Part shown: positions 1-10,144 of the stretch, in pieces
How the letters are laid out: the number at the start of each line of letters is the position of its first letter
Position numbering within the stretch: position 1 is the stretch's first letter
Source of the DNA: Zizania palustris
Lineage: Eukaryota; Streptophyta; Magnoliopsida; Poales; Poaceae
Assembly: GCA_019279435.1 (NCBI GenBank)
Contig: JAAALK010000082.1
Span: forward strand, 25,887,034-25,951,033
Direction: 5' to 3'
DNA length: 64,000 nucleotides
The notes under the pieces: model-generated
Told to the model about the DNA's origin: nothing
The model's input: the letters and a program-made list of their open reading frames with translations, nothing else
Database searches by the model: none
Made by a program: the position numbers and the translations under genes

Positions 1-319
1 CTGGGCCGGCCGGGAGAGAGAGAAAGGGAGGGGAGGGCCCGTTACTGTTTCAAAATATTTCTGAATAAAAATAATTCCAGGAAATAGATTAAAATCTTAG
101 GGCTACTTCCAAGCTTGGTAAAAATTTGTAAAAATTCTCAAAAATATATTTTGGTCTTAGGATCATACATAAAAATTTTCAGCTCCTAGTTTGGCCATTT
201 CACCTATGTTGTAGTTCAAAATGGTGAAGGAGGGTATTTAAAGGTATTTCCAAAATAATAATTATCAGGAAATTGGATTAAATAATATTTTTATTCCTTT
301 GAAAATTTGGGGTGTTACA
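1..319 (-). repeat. 3' LTR of the chromovirus (inner 319 bp)
   Basis: Positions 1-319 repeat 9011-9329 at a constant offset of 9010 with 8 substitutions and no indel. The terminal GGGTGTTACA at 310-319 is, on the minus strand, the TGTAACACCC start of the LTR. Confidence 0.95.
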
Positions 320-331
320 AACCTATCCCAC
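320..331 (-). other. Polypurine-tract-like segment
   Basis: On the minus strand the bases directly before the 3' LTR read GTGGGATAGGTT, a purine-rich stretch in the place where plus-strand DNA priming occurs. It is shorter and less pure than a typical tract, so the exact primer is uncertain. Confidence 0.5.
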
Positions 332-363
332 TTACAAAGAATCTCGTCCTCGAGATTGAGACG

Positions 364-1482
364 TTACTCGAATAGCTCGGGGTATTGGGCTTTCAGCTCG
401 TCTTCTTTTTCCCATGTAGCTTCTTCGGCGGGGTGGTTGTCCCACTGAACCTTGCAGAAGCAAACTACACGGCTCTGGGTTACCCTTTCCTTGGTTTCCA
501 ATATCTTGATGGGTTTCTCTATGTAGGTCAGGTCTTCTTGGACATTGAGCTGTTGAAGATCGGCTTGCTCGGTGGGCACGCGAAGACACTTCTTCAACTG
601 AGAGACATGGAACACATCGTGAACTCCTGTCAAAGATGGAGGCAGTTCAAGTTGATATGCCACTTCTCCTTGCCGTCGGAGGATTTGAAAAGGTCCGACA
701 TAGCGGGGTGCTAGCTTGCCTTTCATGTTGAACCTTTGAGTGCCGCGGAGGGGCGTGACTCGGAGATAGACATAATCACCCTCTTCAAAGGTTAGGTCTC
801 TTCGAAGGTTATCGGCGTAGCTCTTTTACCGGGACTAGGCTATTCTCGATCTGTCTCTAATGATCTTGACCTTCTCTTCAGCTTCTCTCAATATGTCTGT
901 CCCAAACAGTTGTGATTCTCCGGTTTGATCCCAAAGCAACGGCGTTCTGCACTTACGCCCGTAGAGTTCTTCGAATGGGGACATTTGCAGGCTGGCTTGA
1001 TAGCTGTTGTTGTAGGAGAACTCTGCATAGGGTAAGTTCTTGTCCCACATTCCACCAAAGTCTAGAGCGCAAGCTCTAAGCATATCTTCGAATATCTGGT
1101 TGACCCTTTTAGTTTAACCGTCGGTCTGTGGATGATAGGCGGTGCTAAAGTTCAGCCGGGTGCCGAGTTCCTCTTGAAGGTTCTTCCAAAACTTGGAGGT
1201 AAACTGGCTCCCACGGTCAGATACAATCTTCTTAGGGACTCCGTCAAGGCATACTATCCGGGTCATATACAACTCGGCCAACTTGGCGACAGTGTAAGTT
1301 GTCTTGACGGGGATGAAGTGAGCCACCTTGGTGAGTCGGTCGACGATCACCCAGATAGAATTGTGACCAGCTTGGGTCCTGGGCAGTCCCGTGATGAAGT
1401 CCATCCCTATTTCTTCCCATTTCCATTCGGGGACCTTGAGAGGTTGCAAAAGTCCAACAAGTCTCTGATGCTCTGCCTTGAC
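364..1482 (-). pseudogene. pol: Integrase core and chromodomain region of chromovirus pol
   Basis: This is the 3' third of the single-frame polyprotein. The integrase core is seen as GMDFITGLPRT (first catalytic Asp), VSDRGSQFTSKFW (second Asp) and HPQTDG, followed by the GRKCRTPL region. The end carries the KGKLAPRYVGPFQI segment and a chromodomain-like tail with QWDNHPAEEATWE. Stops break it at 1114-1116 (TAA directly after HPQTDG), 835-837 (TAG) and 826-828 (TAA); the natural stop is at 364. At the position where the family has the catalytic Glu (TER/SER) the sequence encodes TKR, so the DDE triad also appears lost. Chromodomains of this class target integration to heterochromatin; that is family knowledge, not something seen here. 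Confidence 0.9.
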
Positions 1483-3153
1483 TCACCGGCATGTGTCGCA
1501 CTTGGCCACATACTCAGCTATTTCCCTCTTCATGCTGACCCACCAATATTTTTCTTTCAGGTCTTGATACATCTTTGTACTCCCGGGATGAATGGAGTAT
1601 AGAGTATCGTGAGCCTCTTGAAGGATGAGGGTCTTCAACTCAGGCTTGTCGTGTACGCATATCCGGTTTCCGAACCAGATGGTACCATGCTCGTCCTCGG
1701 AAAATCCGGGGGCTTTACCCTTCCGCATGTTCTGCCGGATCTCCAAGATGTCCGGGTCTTCCTTCTGCTTTTCTCGGATCTGGTCTATTAAGACAGGCCT
1801 AGAATCCAAGGCAGCGAGGTACGCTCGGGTGGTGATCCCTAAATTCAGCCTTTCCATCTCCTTGTATAGCAGAGGGGCTTGATCTTGAATCATGATGGCA
1901 TTGCAATACCCTTTTCGACTGAGGGCGTCTGCCACCACGTTTGTCTTGCCTGGATGATAATGGATGCCCAAGTCATAATCCTTAATCAGTTCCAACCATC
2001 TCCTTTGCCTGAGGTTCAGGTCCGGTTGGGTGAATATGTACTTGAGGCTCTTGTGGTCGGTGAAGACCTCACACCGATTCCCCACAAGGTAATGTCTCCA
2101 TATCTTCAAGGCATGAACCACGGCTGCTAACTCCAGGTCGTGGGTTGGGTAGTTCAGCTCATGCGGTCTCAGCTGTCGGGAGGCGTAGGATATCACCTTC
2201 CCATCTTGCATTAAGACACATCCTAAACCTTGGCGAGAAGCATCACAGTAGACGTGAAAGTCTTTTTGGATGTCCGGTAGGGTTAGGATTGGGGCTGACA
2301 CGAGCTTCTTCTTGAGAGTCTGGAAGCTTTCTTCACAATCTGGGGTCCACTCAAACTTCACTTCCTTCTGTAGAAGTCTGGTCATAGGCTTGGCGATCTT
2401 CGAAAAATTCTCGATGAACCGGCTGTAGTATCCGGCCAATCCGAGAAAACTCCGGATCTCAGTCACAATCGTGGGCTGCAACCAGTTGGTCACTGCTTGC
2501 ATGGTGGTTGGGTCCACTGCTATTCCTCCGGCAGATATGACATGGCCGAGGAACTTCACCTCAGACGACCAAAATTCGCACTTGCTGTATTTGGCGTACA
2601 ACTGTTGTTCCCTTAGCTTTCCGAGGGTCAGACGGAGGTGAGTCTCGTGCTCTTCCTTGGTCTTGGAGTAGACGAGGATATCGTCGATGAATACCACAAT
2701 GAACTTATCCAAGAACTCCATGAAAACATTGTTCATCATGTTCTTGAAAAAGGCCGGGGCATTCGTGAGTCTGAACGACATCACAGTATACTCGTAGAGT
2801 CCATAGCGAGAGGTGAAGGCAGTCTTGGATATGTCCTCTTCTCTAATCCTCAATTGGTGATAACCTGACCTAAGGTCAATCTTGGAAAACACCGAGGATC
2901 CATTCAGTTGATCGAACAGGTCATTGATCCAAAGCAATGGGTACTTGTTCTTGATGGTTACATCGTTCAAGGCTCTATAGTCCACGCACATCCTTTTAGT
3001 CTTGTCCTTCTTCATGGCAAAGATGACCGGTGCACCCCAGGGTGAGATACTTGGTCGGATGTACCCTTTCTGCTCCAGGTCTTCGATGTTGCTCTTGACT
3101 TCGGCCAATTCATTGGCGGCCATCTGGTATGGGCGCTTGGAGATTGGAGTGGT
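1483..3153 (-). pseudogene. pol: RT, RNase H and integrase zinc-finger region of chromovirus pol
   Basis: An open stretch of more than 540 codons starting around MAANELAEV, in frame with the protease above it after a TAG at 3154-3156. RT motifs run in order: WGAPVIFAMKKD, RMCVDYRALN, FSKIDLRSGYHQ, the LTNAPA region, and the catalytic FIDDILVYSK near 2690. RNase H follows with YCDASRQGLGCVL, SYASRQLRPHELNYPTHDLEL and TDHKSLKYIFTQ. The end holds the HHCC integrase finger (SIHPGSTKMY and KCDTC). A TGA at 1483-1485 sits where relatives have Arg, after the CDTC finger. MSFRLTNAP has Arg where the family has Gly. The RT catalytic Asp pair is intact, but the element cannot make full-length pol. Confidence 0.92.
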
Positions 3154-3741
3154 CTAGGGGACAAGTTCGATTCGGAATTCGATGTCCCTCTTAGGAGGCA
3201 TTCCTGGTAGGTCCTCTGGGAAGACGTCCATGAACTTCTTGACTATGGGCACTTCTTCAAGGGCTAGTGAGTGGAGGGACGCTTCGAGTGGTCTACGGCT
3301 GGTCATCCGAAAGGTGACGGCTTCGGCTTCGAGGTTGGTCACCGAGACGGACTTTTTGGCACAGTCGATCACTCCCTTGTGCTTCATCAACCAGTCCATC
3401 CCTAGGATGAGATCGAGTCTGGTGCATTCTATGAGAACTGGCTCGGCCCGGAATAATACTCCTTGGATCTCTATCATCACCTTAGGACTGTATAAGTGGG
3501 CTAAGGTCTTATTTCCTAGAGTGGCAATCATCATGGGGACTGATAAAGGGAGCACGTCCAATTCGTTGATTTTCACAAATTCTTCCGAGATGAAAGAGTG
3601 TGTTGCTCTAGAGTCAAATAAAATCATGGCTGGTACGGAATTTGCGGTAAACGTACCGAGCACGACTTCGGGAGCCTCTTGAGCTTCCTCCGCGCTGATG
3701 TGGTTGACGAGGGCACGAACCGCCTGGTTGGGTGCCGCGCC
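3154..3741 (-). pseudogene. pol: Aspartic protease region of chromovirus polyprotein
   Basis: Lies between the gag zinc knuckle and RT in the same frame. It contains the retropepsin signature region MILFDSRATHSFIS (catalytic Asp near 3615) and the downstream LILGMDWLMKHKGVIDC block typical of gypsy proteases, which leads into FMDVFPEDLPGMPPKRDIEF, the usual PR-RT linker. The third residue of the active-site DSG triad reads Arg, which would be expected to kill the enzyme. The region is preceded by an in-frame TAA (3742-3744) and ends at a TAG (3154-3156). Confidence 0.88.
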
Positions 3742-4830
3742 TTAGGGCTGCTTGGGGTGAGGACACTGGTGCGAATAGTGCCCTTCCTTCCAGCAGTTGA
3801 AGCAGACGACCATCCTCCCTTGGCGATCCTTCAAGATTGGGTCCTTGGCGGCGGGCGGCGGCTGAGCGGCCGGAGCTGGTGGAGCGGGGCGGGGATGCCC
3901 AGCGTTGGATCTTCTGGCGGCGTGGGGTGGCCTGTAGGTGGGCCGAGGATGGTAGGCGGGCGCTGGTGGCGGAGGAACGAAGCGGGGCCTCTGGGAATTC
4001 GCATGTTGATGCTTGAAGGCGATCATCTTCCTCTTCTTGAGGTCCAACTTGTTCTGCTCAGTCTCTTGGATGAGCGCTTTATTGACTAGCTGTTGGAAGT
4101 CGGCGTAGTCGGTAGCGACGAGCTGGATGGACAGCTCATCCTTGAGTCCTCGGAGGAACTTAGCCTAGCGGAGGGCGTCGGTCCGCACCTCTTCCGGTGC
4201 ATAGCAAGCCAGGCGGTTGAACTCATGGAGGTACTCCATGATAGTCTGACTGCCCTGGTGCAGGTCGCGAAACTCCTGCTGCTTCACCGTGATGACACCG
4301 GCGGGGACGTGGGCGGCGCGAAAGGCGATGGTGAACTCCGCCCATGTCACCACGTGGTCCTCGGGCTGGGACTCACGGTAGTTGTCCCACCACTCGGCGG
4401 CGGGACCCTGGAGTTGGTGAGTGGCGAAGGCCACTCGCTCCCGGTCGGTGCAGGGAAGGAGGTCCAGCTTCTTCCCTATGGTGCGGAGCCAATCTCCGGC
4501 CTCCATGGGGTTGGTGGTGCTGGAGAAGATGGGCGGGCGCACGCACAGAAACTCCGAGAGTTGGGCAGCGGGCGCGGGTGCTGGTGCACGAGGGGCAGGT
4601 TCTCCATTCTGCAGACGGTCCAACTGAGCTTGCTGGTGCTGAATTTGGGTGAGGAGGGCGGTGATCAATTGGTTCTGATTCGCCATCATCTCTGCCAAAG
4701 TGGGATGGTTGGCGGATGGCGACCCAGACTGACGTGGGCCCGTTGCACCCCAGTTGGGTACAACACCCTCGGGCACGTCACGGCTTCCTCCTTCATCGTT
4801 GTTGGAGCCGGTCTTCTGGTGGTCGGCCAT
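3742..4830 (-). pseudogene. gag: gag of the chromovirus
   Basis: The start is set at the ATG 4830-4828 (MADHQKTG); the open frame runs further upstream without an obvious gag sequence. A Gln-rich helical segment (NQNQLITALLTQIQHQQAQL) precedes the retrotransposon gag domain, with the ATHQLQGPAAEWWDN and FRDLHQGSQTIMEY blocks. After an internal TAG (4165-4167) the same frame continues through a proline-rich linker to one CCHC knuckle, CFNCWKEGHYSHQC (CX2CX4HX4C), then a TAA at 3742-3744. Gag packages the RNA and builds the virus-like particle. Gag and pol are in one frame with no frameshift, as is usual for single-polyprotein chromoviruses. Confidence 0.9.
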
Positions 4831-5028
4831 CTTCTGAATATACAATGTTATAAGGCAAAAATATGATGACCATACAATTAAAGCAAATAGCTCATAAGGC
4901 TCATGCGTATAAATCAAGTGGTAAAAATTGTTCATTACAATCAAGCTCTTATTCTATCTACAACTCAACTCGTTGTAGATAGCACCACATACAAAAATTA
5001 TTTTATTCAAAATAGCGGTATCTAGCGT

Positions 5029-5811
5029 CTACTCGCCACCGGAGGCGGTCTCCATGCTCTCGGAACCACGAGTACGTGGCTCCCGAGGGATGGTGGGCTC
5101 GAGAAAGTTCTCAATAATCGAGTCGGAGACGAGGCCGGAGCATGGTGCAGGGGCACTAGCAGTGGACGGTCCGGTGGTGGAGGGGTGTGGCGGGATCCGC
5201 TTGGGGCGAGGGGTGAGCTCATGGATGGGCTTCCTCTTCCTAGGGAGGAGGGGGACCATCTCTGTGATATCCTTCTGCAGCTGCATGATTTTGCGCTGCA
5301 GCTCGCCATTCTGCTGGATCAAGTTCTTTGTCTCCTCACGAAGGAACTCAACCACCTCATGGTTCTCATCGGCGTCGAGCACCGCCTCAGTATGGAGGTC
5401 ATCCATAGCCTGAAGAAGACGCGACTACCGGGCCATGACCGGATCACGCACGGAGTGAACTCCGAGGTAGATGCTATGGTGGGCGCCAGGAGTGCGCTTC
5501 GGCACGAGCCGGAAGGATGAGTTCTGAAGACGATCATCATAGATCATCCTCAGCTCCATAAGAGCCTGGAGAGCGACGCGTTGGCACGCGACGTTGAAAG
5601 TCAGGCCCCCAAGCGCGGTGGTGTAGGGCGGCAGGTGCTCTCCGGAGCCGTGGACGGTGAGAGAGACGTCGTAGGGCCCGGCGAACTCATCCGGGTACAC
5701 TCCTTGGAATTCGCGCTCGAAGAGGAACCCGAGGAATGTGAGCATCATGCGGAGCTCCCGGACGAAGCCCTCGTAGTGGCGGCAGTAGCTGTGGACTTGG
5801 TAGACTGGCAT
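5029..5811 (-). CDS. Extra reading frame between 5' LTR and gag (ORF0), one in-frame stop
   Basis: A 260-codon sense-strand frame starting at ATG 5811-5809 (MPVYQVHSYC) and ending at TAG 5031-5029, 198 bp before the gag ATG. It is interrupted once by a TAG at 5427-5425, where a Gln codon is the simplest ancestor. The first half (residues 1-128) is compact and mixed hydrophobic with no motif I recognise. Residues about 152-185 look like a coiled coil (Leu/Ile/Glu-rich, with EFLREETKNLIQQNGELQ), followed by a basic PRKRKP patch near 190-196 and a proline-rich tail ending SMETASGGE. It shares the frame of gag-pol and has the same kind of nonsense lesion. I do not know its function. A coiled coil plus basic patch suggests a structural or nuclear-import role, but that is inference. 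Confidence 0.65.
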
Positions 5812-5933
5812 CTACAAAACAGCAAGTTGAAGAAAAGTGAGGGGAGGAGAAAAATTTATAAAGTAGGTTTTCGAGAAATAATTTTCTGCAGCTAATGGCT
5901 AGGCGGGTCTATTTGGCTTCCTACAGTCAAGTC

Positions 5934-5946
5934 GTCTCTGATACCA
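5934..5946 (-). other. Primer-binding site, initiator Met tRNA
   Basis: The minus strand reads TGGTATCAGAGAC three bases inside the 5' LTR. Its first eleven bases match the standard TGGTATCAGAG complement of the initiator methionine tRNA 3' end, as in most plant LTR retrotransposons. Confidence 0.9.
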
Positions 5947-5949
5947 TCT

Positions 5950-8900
5950 TGTGGCGCCCCGATTTAACAAATCGGAACATTATTGAATTTCATGCGAAAA
6001 ACAATAATACAAGAGGTTCATCATGCGACAATCGTATATACGACAATATCCATGGTACGCAGACCATATTTATTACATCAGAGTTTTAATAAAAACGATA
6101 ATAAAGATAATTAAAATGCATGACGAACACCCTCTTCAGGATCTTTGCTTGACTGGGTCGCTACTCCAGACCATCTTCATAGTAGGCATCCTCTGTGGTG
6201 TTCAACGGGTATGAGTACAAAAAGTACTCAACAAGCCACCGCAAATGCAAGTAATAATGCAAGGAAATAACAAAGGAAGGGGTAATGGCTAGTAGTGCGA
6301 AAAAGTACATTTTCAGTTATTGCAATTAGTGTAGTCAAATTTAATCATGCGGAAATGTAAACATGAACAACAATAACATCTTCTAACTCGAGGAGTACGT
6401 TTTACCTCCTCGCACATCAGTCCTTACATGTCAAACCATCATGCACATATATATACAAAGTAATCTAACTGTGGGATGTCACGCAACCCGCCCTTGACCG
6501 TGGGCTCGGCTTTTCGAAAATATTTAAGACTCTGATCAGAGATGTACTATTTTACCCACAAGGCATGCACTCATCCCAAACGAGATGACCCATACCACGG
6601 GAACTCGTGCCAAAAACTCGGCATGAAATGCTCCAAGCGATAACCACCCGCTCTAGGTTTCGCCGGCGCGCCGGGCCGCATCCCGGCTAACGTCGCACCC
6701 CCTTTTGTGCCACGTCGGTACAAGCCACCCGCAGGTGCTGCTTGACCCATCTCCAAATGGTGGCCTCGGTTTGGAACACTCCATACCTTAGTTAGGACTT
6801 ACCCATTAGACTTGTGGTTAGTATGGAAGTGTATTGCAACGGATCCCGCAGACCGGTCCTTATAATGCCCCGGGTGCTACCGACCAATGCCCTAGCTTGC
6901 ACCCGGAACCCACCATGCATACACTCACAACCATAACTCATCACCGACAGAATTCCAAAGATAAGAAACAATGGGGATCATATAGTAGAACCATTTCACT
7001 ACGACTCATTTTTATCCTATAGCAATCGTGTCAATACATTGGACACTAGCTAATAATACTAATCATATGGTGACAAGGAGGTTAGGCGAGATAGCATGGC
7101 TTGGGTTGCACATCAAGGTCGGGGGATCCTAAATAAATATACTGTAAGGGTTCCATTTGACTAATGCATGTATATCCTACGTGTTTTAGCGATAGTTTAA
7201 TAAAACATGGGTTCAATATGCTCAAAAGATTGGTTTGGTGACTTGCCTTGTTCAGCGAAGGGAGAGGGAGGAATTTCCGGGAAATATTCCGGCTCCTCGA
7301 CGGCGTCGTAGTCTTTCCAATATGAATAAAGTAAAATAAAATAAATACAACATTCAATTTAAACAATATAAAATCACACAACAAGCACATAGGCTTAAGT
7401 TGGTTTAATTTAAAGAAAAATCAAGTGGTTGAATCTTCTGAAATTTATTTTATAAATAATTTAGAAGGGATTAAAATTAAAGGTTGTCCTTTATAAGAAG
7501 GGGTTTTAAATGTGATTAATCTCATTTTAAGTTTTCTAATTAATTCAAAATGAAAGGTTCAGAGAAAACCTAGTGGTCTCATTATTCTAACAGGGAATGA
7601 ATAAATATAATTTTTGCTGTAATTTAAATAGTCAAATTTGCATTTTACCCTAAGGGCATTTGAACACTTTATTAAATAAACATGAAATGTCCAAAGTAAA
7701 CCTATTGTTTTTATTGCATTAACATGTAGACGAGAATATTACAAATTTTCTGAAATTGGAATGGCAATTTTTGAAGTTGAAATGCGCAAGATATGAATTT
7801 TACAAGTTTAAAACAGTTTTTGGAATTTATTTTCAAATTTAAATCCCCTCAGGTCCACGGTGAGCCAGGCCCACGGTGAACCCACGCACTGTGCACGTGG
7901 TCAGGCCCAATCTGGACCGTTGGATCCAGATCCAACGGGCGAGGGCGAGGCGGGGCATTTAAGTCGACGTGGACGGCTGAGATTAAAACATCGAACGGGT
8001 ACGCATCGTGCGGCTCAGATCAAGTGCGGGATTTTAAATCTAGCGAACGGCTCAGATTAGAACGTACCCCTTCGCCGAGATCTAATGGATCCGATTAAAT
8101 CGCACGAGGGACTTAATCATCATCGTCGGATCCAGATCATACGGTTGCGCGTGAATCCGACACGGCACGGGTACTCAGCCCGTGCCGGTCGTCTTCTCCG
8201 GCGACGGCGAGCAGGCCAGAGGCCACGGCGAGCGACGGCGGTCCTATCTAGGCCTAGAAATGGAAAGAGGATGCCTAGGGGAACAAGGGGGTACCTTTGC
8301 GGTGGTCTGGGGTCGACGGGGCGAGGCCGGCGACGAGGGTAGATGGTGAGGTGGTTTCGGGTCCTTGCCGGCGACGGCGTTCCGGCGAGGTTCGTCGATG
8401 GCGGAGGGGCGGCCGGGGTCGGTGACATCCTTGCGATCACGGCGGTGTGGTTGGCTAGGGCGGAGGAGGTTACTAGCGACAATGAGGGCCGACCGGAGTT
8501 GGAGTGGCAGTGAGATGTTAAAAACTGAAGAGGGAGCGCTCTGTTCGTTCTCGCTGTGAATGGGCGTAGGGGTGCATTGCAGACGGACAGGGGGTTTATA
8601 TAGGGTCGTCGGCGGGGGCAGAGGGGGCGCAATCGGGGGAGGCCGAGAGTAAAGTCTCTCTTCAACTCCGACGAGCTCCTGCCATGCATGCGTGCGCTCG
8701 ATCCGGGGGCGATGACGCGGTGAAATAATGGGGGAAACGGTCGGCCGGGCGCGGGGGACCGATTAATGGCGTCAATTTAATGGGGGAGGGACCGGCGAGG
8801 CGAATCCGAGAGCGAGGCCATCGGCCGGTGCAATTTGGGGGCGGCGGTGCGAGGTGGACAATGATACTGACAGGCGGGGGCCACAGGGCAGCGGACGCGA

Positions 8901-9329
8901 GCGAGTGAGAGAGGAGGCTGACGGGTGGGGTCGGGCTCGGGCGCGAGAGGGGGCGATTGGCGCCGAAGGTGGGGTCAGGCTGTCAGCCTGAGGCGGTCGA
9001 GGGTGACGGGCTGGGCCGGCCGGGAGAGAGAGAAAGGGAGGGGAGGGCCCGTTACTATTTCAAAATATTTCTGAATAAAAATAATTCTAGTAAATAGATT
9101 AAAATCTTAGGGCTACTTCCAAGCATGGTAAAAATTTGTAAAAATTCTCAAAAATATATTTTGGTCTTAGGATCATGCATAAAAATTTTCAGCTCCTGGT
9201 TTGGCCATTTCACCTATGTTGTAGTTAAAAATGGTGAAGAAGGGTATTTAAAGGTATTTCCAAAATAATAATTATCAGGAAATTGGATTAAATAATATTT
9301 TTATTCCTTTGAAAATTTGGGGTGTTACA
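5950..9329 (-). repeat. 5' LTR of the chromovirus (3380 bp)
   Basis: Bounded by TGTAACACCCC at 9329 (minus strand) and ...GGGGCGCCACA at 5950, next to the PBS. Just inside the LTR 3' end (about 5957-5975) is an inverted repeat, CCGATTT/AAATCGG, also present in the solo copy at 13513-13529. GC-rich stretches around 7900-9000 produce long meaningless reading frames on both strands. Confidence 0.95.
8595..8602 (-). promoter_or_regulatory. TATA box of the chromovirus 5' LTR
   Basis: The minus strand reads CTATATAAACCC about 727 bp into the LTR, a good TATA box for element transcription. In the solo LTR the equivalent site (10896-10904) has changed to CTATTTAAA. Confidence 0.65.
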
Positions 9330-10144
9330 GAGCCATAAGATCCGAGTTACAATCCATGCGAGAGAATAAAGTTTGGAACTTGGTCGATCCACCTGATGAT
9401 GTAAAAACTATCGAGTGTAAATGGATTTTTAAGAAGATAGATGTGGATGGAAATGTTCACATATATAAATCACAATTGATGGTGAAAGGTTTCAGGTAGA
9501 TTCAAGGTGTTAATTATGATGAAACATATTCGCCCATCACAATGCTAAAGTCTATCCAGATCATCCTAGAAATTGCTACATTTTATGATTATGAGAAATG
9601 GAAAATGGATGTTAAGACGACTTTCATTAATGGAAACATAAGTGAGGATGTCTACATGACACTACTTGAAGGTCATGATGATCTAGAGAATGCTAGGAAA
9701 ATTTGTAAGTTGCAAATGTTCATTTTTGGGCTGAAGCAAGCTTCTAAGAGTTGGAATCTTCATTTTGATGAGGTAGTTAAAGGGTTTGGCTTCATCAAGA
9801 ATGAAGAAGAGCCTTGTGTTTAGAAAAAATGCTAGTTGGAGCTCACTTATATTTCTGGTCTTATATGTAGATGACATATTGTTGATTGAATGGTTATTCC
9901 TATGCTAGATGCTGTAAAATCTTCATTGAGGAAAAGTTTCTAACTAAAAGATCTTGGAGAGACAACATACATTTTGGGAATAAAGATCTATAGAGATATA
10001 TCAAGAAGTGCAATTGGACTAAGCCAAAGCATGTTCACTAAAAAAAGGTTTTGAAACATTTCAAAATGCAGAATTCCAAAAAAGGTTTCTACTAATGTCA
10101 CATGCTATTACTCTTAGCAATACTTGATATCCCTCGATACCTAA
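9330..10144 (+). pseudogene. pol: Ty1/copia reverse transcriptase fragment
   Basis: A plus-strand copia RT begins abruptly at the chromovirus LTR boundary. Recognisable blocks are NKVWNLVDPP, CKWIFKK, VNYDETYSPI, MDVKTTFINGNISEDVYM, GLKQASKSWN and, after a stop, a YVDDIL codon string near 9866-9883 (the catalytic box). Breaks include TAG at 9497-9499 after MVKGFR, another stop after EEEPCV near 9821, and frame disruption around the catalytic box. Upstream domains (gag, protease, integrase) would lie left of the window beyond the chromovirus. This is the oldest recognisable layer in the left part. Confidence 0.88.
10140..10144. repeat. Target-site duplication CCTAA, left copy
   Basis: CCTAA stands immediately before the TGTAACACCCC start of the solo LTR and again immediately after its ...GCGCCACA end at 13539-13543. 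Confidence 0.9.

Larger units (their letters stand above)
1..9329 (-). mobile_element. Tekay/Del-like Ty3/gypsy chromovirus, 3' end cut by window edge
   Basis: A near-complete LTR retrotransposon read on the minus strand: 5' LTR 9329-5950, PBS, an extra reading frame, gag, protease, RT/RNase H, integrase with a C-terminal chromodomain-like region, then the 3' LTR whose outer part lies left of the window. The order PR-RT-RH-IN and the C-terminal chromodomain place it in the chromoviruses; the long LTRs (3380 bp) starting TGTAACACCCC fit the Tekay clade. The 319 bp of 3' LTR that are visible align without gaps to 9011-9329 with 8 mismatches counted by eye (about 97.5% identity), so the insertion is fairly young. 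It is inserted in an older copia element. The right flank 9330-9334 (GAGCC) should be the target duplication, but the left flank is not in the window. Coding capacity is dead: eight in-frame stops. Confidence 0.93.

Noticed and set aside
8120..8689. Long GC-rich reading frames in the Tekay LTRs (also 10788-11403 and 35557-36509)
   Set aside because: They lie inside LTRs, overlap frames on the other strand, are low in complexity (Pro/Arg/Ser-rich), and are not kept between LTR copies.
9317..9329. ATG in the chromovirus LTR opening into the copia RT frame
   Set aside because: The frame crosses an LTR/host junction by chance; the start codon belongs to another element.
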